A stretch of DNA of 10,803 nt from an uncultured Veillonella sp. (GTDB lineage Bacteria; Bacillota; Negativicutes; Veillonellales; Veillonellaceae). Under the pieces are notes generated by a model. It had not been told where the DNA came from and did no database searches. It saw only the letters and a program-made list of their open reading frames with translations. The stretch spans positions 1-10,803 of the forward strand of contig CAKPSA010000041.1 in the NCBI GenBank assembly GCA_934183145.1, in the 5' to 3' direction. The position numbers were made by a program, and so were the translations under genes. Every line of letters begins with the position of its first letter. The first letter of the stretch is position 1. This document shows, piece after piece, positions 8,209 to 10,803 of the stretch.

Positions 8209-8236
8209 ATATTATCACATTGGAAAAAATTGTCAA
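8209..8236 (-). promoter_or_regulatory. Housekeeping promoter of the hrcA-grpE-dnaK-dnaJ operon
   Basis: On the minus strand TTGACA (8236-8231) is a perfect -35, preceded by an A/T-rich stretch with eight T in a row that may act as an UP element. The best -10 is TAATAT (8214-8209) after 16 bases, with a TG one base upstream (extended -10). TATTAT (8211-8206) with a 19-base spacer is an alternative. Start would be near 8202, just before CIRCE. The -35 is certain by eye; the exact -10 is not. Confidence 0.8.
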
Positions 8237-8272
8237 GCAAAAAAAATCCTTAAAAAGCCAAATAATACCTAT

Positions 8273-8317
8273 TTAGTCAAAAAGACAATTCAATATTTCT
8301 AATTAATTAGTCAAAAA
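8273..8317. repeat. Two 11-bp direct repeats TTAGTCAAAAA, 34 bp apart, with a 12-bp palindrome
   Basis: TTAGTCAAAAA occurs at 8273-8283 and again at 8307-8317, in the same orientation and 34 bp apart (about three helical turns). The second copy overlaps CTAATTAATTAG (8299-8310), a perfect palindrome. Both lie upstream of the hrcA promoter. On the minus strand each copy reads TTTTTGACTAA and resembles a -35 box, but no convincing -10 lies 16-18 bases downstream of either. They could be binding sites for an unidentified regulator. Confidence 0.45.
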
Positions 8318-8337
8318 ATCAAAGTGTAATAATGAGA

Positions 8338-8445
8338 AAACACTTATACTATCTACATTTATGTCATATCCTAAAATCTAAATAGTAGAATATGATGGTC
8401 TAATAAAATTTCTATTATTAAAACCATGAAATAGTATAAGTGTTT
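8338..8445. repeat. 108-bp element bounded by a perfect 15-bp inverted repeat
   Basis: AAACACTTATACTAT (8338-8352) is the exact inverse of ATAGTATAAGTGTTT (8431-8445). The 78 bases between can form two further hairpins. The first is TCATAT/ATATGA (8364-8369 with 8390-8395), enclosing TCTA/TAGA. The second is ATGGT/ACCAT (8395-8399 with 8423-8427), enclosing TAATAA/TTATTA (8401-8406 with 8415-8420). The whole can therefore fold as a three-way junction. It has no coding capacity. Possibilities are a structured RNA, a small non-autonomous element, or an invertible segment. Flanking target-site duplications are not evident. Confidence 0.65.
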
Positions 8446-8555
8446 ATATATGTAATAATTTTATTGTTACTAAAGTCCAGAGAAAAACAAATTACGCTCT
8501 AAATAAACGTACATTTAAAAATCTATAAAATACTTAGGACTTAAAATATAGCAAC

Positions 8556-9158
8556 TTATAGTTCTACACCTTCTAATGGATTACCAAGTCGTTCTAACAG
8601 TTTTCCCATACGCTCACGGGGCTCGCCATGTTCTGCATACCAATCAACTAAAATATCTACAGCTTTTTTTGATTGCTCTACAGTAAGTTGTCTAGCCAAA
8701 ATTTTGCCAGCTTCTGGTCTCATACCTGTATTACCACCAACAGCCAACATAAAACCTTGAGACGTACCAATAAAGGCAATATCTTTTACCATTGCATCTG
8801 GACAATTACGACCACATCCACTGATGCCAATTTTGCACTTGTGAGATGTTTTTCGGCCGTAATGTTTTCTCTCCACATAATCAGCTAAATCTTTTGTTTC
8901 CATTTGGCCATTTTTACAATAGCCTTTACCTACGCAAGCGATTAAGGAATTAACACCTCTATGAATAACAGTGGTCACACCTTCAGGCAGTTCAGATATA
9001 AGCTGTTCTTTATCATCTTTGTCAATGCCTGTAATTTGTATACCTGTTACAACATGACGGAAGGATCCACCATATTTTTCAGCTAATTCTATGCATGCTT
9101 TCATTTGATCTAAAGTAAATTCATTATGTAAACCGTGTAATATTACAGATGTCTTCAT
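8556..9158 (-). CDS. Small stand-alone siroheme/[4Fe-4S] sulfite- or nitrite-reductase-like protein
   Basis: This 200-residue protein has the coupled siroheme-[4Fe-4S] ligand pattern of the sulfite/nitrite reductase family: C75-x5-C81 in CVGKGYC and C115-x3-C119 in SGCGRNC. By family precedent the last cysteine also bridges to siroheme. Residues 1-65 (with HVVTGIQITGI) correspond to the ferredoxin-like half-domain, and the rest to the catalytic half-domain. Canonical enzymes carry two such repeats in 500-600 residues, so this is a single-repeat form like the small (about 23-27 kDa) assimilatory-type sulfite reductase of Desulfovibrio and related archaeal proteins. The ATG at 9158 has a strong GAGGAGG ribosome-binding site. 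No electron-donor subunit or siroheme gene is adjacent. Substrate (sulfite, nitrite or other) cannot be decided from sequence. Confidence 0.8.
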   Translation of the reverse strand: MKTSVILHGLHNEFTLDQMKACIELAEKYGGSFRHVVTGIQITGIDKDDKEQLISELPEGVTTVIHRGVNSLIACVGKGYCKNGQMETKDLADYVERKHYGRKTSHKCKIGISGCGRNCPDAMVKDIAFIGTSQGFMLAVGGNTGMRPEAGKILARQLTVEQSKKAVDILVDWYAEHGEPRERMGKLLERLGNPLEGVEL

Positions 9159-9200
9159 CGTTCCTCCTCAAATCTAGCATGCTTATTCATCATCATCCTA

Positions 9201-9228
9201 TTTATACTAACATATTAGATTTTGAGAA
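9201..9228 (-). promoter_or_regulatory. Candidate promoter for the siroheme protein gene
   Basis: In the 81-base gap after hemW the minus strand has TTCTCA (9228-9223), 16 bases, then TATAAA (9206-9201), matching the consensus at 4 and 5 of 6 positions. The spacer contains a near-palindrome, CTAACATATTAG (9207-9218). The gap has no terminator hairpin, so read-through from lepA-hemW is equally possible. Confidence 0.35.
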
Positions 9229-9239
9229 ACTGTGAGAAA

Positions 9240-10424
9240 TTACTCACGAATAAATTGACTAAACACATAATTTCCATGCTTGGCACCTTCAGGGGTTAAA
9301 TGATAGCTACCATTTTGATATTCTAATAGACCTTTACTAACTAAATCTTTTATTGTGGTACCAAATAAATCATGAACAGATATGCCAAATCTATTTTCAA
9401 ATTTTTGCTCATCAAGCCCCCATTTAGTACGAAGTGCTAAAAAGCAAAAGTCCTCTTGAGACCGCTCTACAGTAATTGTCTCCGTATCTATAGTAGGCAT
9501 AATATATCGATCAACGGATTGTATATAAGGCATTACATTACGATTATTACTACGGCGTACTCCGTCATAGAAGGAATGCGCACCAGCACCAAAGCCCAAA
9601 TAGTCTATATAATGCCAATATTTTAAATTATGACGACTGTAGGAATTACCCTTCGCGAAATTTGAAATCTCATATCGCTCAAATCCTAGCTCTTTTAAAC
9701 CAGCCATCATCGTATCATACATTGATTCATCTATACTTTCACTAGGAATAGAAATAAGGTTCTTTTGTACTAAATGATATAAATAAGTGCCTACCTCAAC
9801 TTGTAAACCATACGTAGAAATATGATTAATTGGTAAATCTTTTACAATATTTAAATTATGCTGAATATCCTCTAAGGTTTGTAGTGGCAAGCCATAGATT
9901 AAATCAATATTAATATCAGTAAATCCAGCCTCTTTAGCATCGTAAACAGCTTGTTTAGCCTTTTCACCATTATGACTGCGATGCAGCATAGTAAGCGCCT
10001 TATCATCAAAGGTTTGAACACCAAAACTAATGCGATTAAAACCTAGTTTAACTAACTTAGTTAGATACTGTGAATCTACTTCCCCAGGATTAGATTCGAT
10101 AGTCATATGACAATCATCAGTAATTGTAAATGTGCTTTTAATTTTATCAAGAATCATCTTTAGTTGTTGAATTGATAATTCAGTGGGCGTACCACCACCA
10201 AAGTAAATGGTATCAATAGGTCTAGATTTAGATTCTGGGTGTTCTGTAACCCACAGATCTATTTCTTGTACTAATGCATATACATAGGTTTCATAGTAAT
10301 CTTGTAGATTTTGATAGGCTGGAAAATCACAGTACATACATTTCTGTTTACAAAAAGGGATATGGACATACAAGCCCATATCCCCAAGTGTAGACAGATT
10401 CAAAGTATTAGAATCTGTTTTCAT
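9240..10424 (-). CDS. hemW: Heme chaperone HemW (radical-SAM, formerly annotated as HemN-like coproporphyrinogen oxidase)
   Basis: This 394-residue protein of the HemN/HemW radical-SAM family has the cluster motif CKQKCMYC (C25, C29, C32) right after YVHIPF. It is followed by YFGGGTPTEL and ESNPGE for SAM binding, NRISFGVQTF, and a C-terminal winged-helix-like segment ending FVFSQFI-like (here YVFSQFIRE). The very short N-terminus and the CDF after the last cysteine fit HemW, which binds heme and inserts it into target proteins, rather than true HemN. I chose the ATG at 10424, with GAGGA (10437-10433) within the last lepA codons. A TTG at 10439 would extend it by five residues and overlap lepA. 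It lies 4 bases after lepA, an arrangement also seen in B. subtilis. Confidence 0.92.
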   Translation of the reverse strand: MKTDSNTLNLSTLGDMGLYVHIPFCKQKCMYCDFPAYQNLQDYYETYVYALVQEIDLWVTEHPESKSRPIDTIYFGGGTPTELSIQQLKMILDKIKSTFTITDDCHMTIESNPGEVDSQYLTKLVKLGFNRISFGVQTFDDKALTMLHRSHNGEKAKQAVYDAKEAGFTDINIDLIYGLPLQTLEDIQHNLNIVKDLPINHISTYGLQVEVGTYLYHLVQKNLISIPSESIDESMYDTMMAGLKELGFERYEISNFAKGNSYSRHNLKYWHYIDYLGFGAGAHSFYDGVRRSNNRNVMPYIQSVDRYIMPTIDTETITVERSQEDFCFLALRTKWGLDEQKFENRFGISVHDLFGTTIKDLVSKGLLEYQNGSYHLTPEGAKHGNYVFSQFIRE

Positions 10425-10428
10425 TATA

Positions 10429-10803
10429 TTAGTCCTCAACCTTGAGAATAGCCATGAATGCTTCTTGTGGAATCTCTACAGAGCCTACAGACTTCATGCG
10501 TTTCTTACCGGCTTTTTGTTTTTCTAGCAATTTACGTTTACGAGAAATATCGCCACCATAACATTTAGCCAAAACGTCTTTACGCCAAGCTTTTACAGTT
10601 TCACGAGCTACAATCTTCGTACCTACTGCTGCTTGAATAGGAATTTCAAACATTTGACGAGGAATCAATTCTTTTAATTTTTCCGCTAATGCACGTCCAC
10701 GTGTAGCAGCTCGATCCTTGTGTACAATAATGGACAACGCATCTACAGGATCACCATTTAAGAGAATATCCATCTTAACCATTGGAGATTGTTTATAACC
10801 AAT
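10429..10803 (-). CDS. lepA: Elongation factor 4 (LepA), C-terminal part (5' end outside the window)
   Basis: The last 124 codons plus stop of the ribosome-associated GTPase EF4/LepA (about 600 residues in full) are present. The fragment starts [17 protein letters not shown] and includes [46 protein letters not shown] and the hallmark C-terminal stretch [17 protein letters not shown], then [13 protein letters not shown]. This is the LepA-specific C-terminal domain that reaches into the peptidyl-transferase region and tRNA. The frame is open to the window edge, so the internal ATG at 10782 is not the true start. EF4 acts on stalled or mistranslocated ribosomes and in subunit assembly. hemW follows after 4 bases. 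Confidence 0.96.
   Translation of the reverse strand: MGYKQSPMVKMDILLNGDPVDALSIIVHKDRAATRGRALAEKLKELIPRQMFEIPIQAAVGTKIVARETVKAWRKDVLAKCYGGDISRKRKLLEKQKAGKKRMKSVGSVEIPQEAFMAILKVED

Larger units (their letters stand above)
8237..8555. other. Gene-free stretch between the siroheme protein gene and the hrcA promoter
   Basis: This very AT-rich stretch holds the direct repeats, palindrome and 108-bp inverted-repeat element listed separately. Near its right end CTATA (8523-8527) and TATAG (8547-8551) could form a weak stem, followed on the minus strand by ATTTTTAAA. This is the only candidate terminator for the siroheme gene, and a poor one. The possible reading frames are tiny (17 codons at 8332-8385 plus strand; 14 codons starting ATGTAC on the minus strand) and lack ribosome-binding sites. 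I see no tRNA, riboswitch or degraded gene that I can name. Confidence 0.6.

Noticed and set aside
8273..8314. TTGACT boxes in the direct repeats as extra hrcA promoters
   Set aside because: Sequences 15-18 bases downstream match the -10 consensus poorly, unlike the TTGACA promoter at 8236-8209.
8332..8385. 17-codon plus-strand frame starting inside the left arm region of the 108-bp element, and a 14-codon minus-strand frame beginning ATGTAC near 8515
   Set aside because: Both are too short, lack a Shine-Dalgarno sequence and show no recognisable peptide.
8237..8555. CRISPR array or insertion-sequence remnant in the gene-free stretch
   Set aside because: There are only two copies of a short repeat and one inverted repeat pair. 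There are no regular spacers, no transposase remnant and no target-site duplication.

Overview
The window is AT-rich and densely packed, and every gene lies on the minus strand. It looks like a chromosomal segment of a low-GC Bacillota. A Negativicutes such as Veillonella is my best guess (inference). The order lepA-hemW-(insert)-hrcA-grpE-dnaK-dnaJ-prmA-rsmE-mtaB matches the Bacillus subtilis dnaK region, HrcA/CIRCE control is the Bacillota mode, and DnaK lacks the N-terminal insertion found in proteobacterial homologues.

Layout in transcription order (right to left). (1) 10803-9240: the C-terminal part of lepA (translation factor EF4), followed 4 nt later by hemW (radical-SAM-type heme chaperone). 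(2) 9158-8556: a small stand-alone siroheme/[4Fe-4S] sulfite/nitrite-reductase-like protein, an accessory gene set between hemW and hrcA. (3) 8555-8170: about 390 bp without a gene. It holds a 108-bp structured element bounded by a perfect 15-bp inverted repeat, two copies of an 11-bp direct repeat, a 12-bp palindrome, and the hrcA promoter with a perfect CIRCE operator. (4) 8156-3538: the heat-shock operon hrcA-grpE-dnaK-dnaJ. (5) 3482-215: prmA-rsmE-mtaB-hinT, three RNA/protein modification enzymes of the translation apparatus plus a HIT hydrolase, tightly spaced and partly translationally coupled. (6) 214-1: an intergenic region with a textbook TTGACA-17-TATAAT promoter driving rpsU (ribosomal protein S21). 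Only the first 19 codons of rpsU are present.

Together the genes form a protein-quality-control and translation-maintenance cluster. HrcA senses chaperone load and represses from CIRCE. GrpE, DnaK and DnaJ form the Hsp70 machine. PrmA methylates ribosomal protein L11, RsmE methylates 16S rRNA, and MtaB thiomethylates t6A37 in tRNA. LepA and S21 also act on the ribosome.

Most of the window is a conserved housekeeping region, and I see no defence, mobile or biosynthetic system in it. The parts worth a second look are the siroheme protein, the 108-bp inverted-repeat element beside it, and an 18-bp palindrome sitting on the -10 box of the rpsU promoter.
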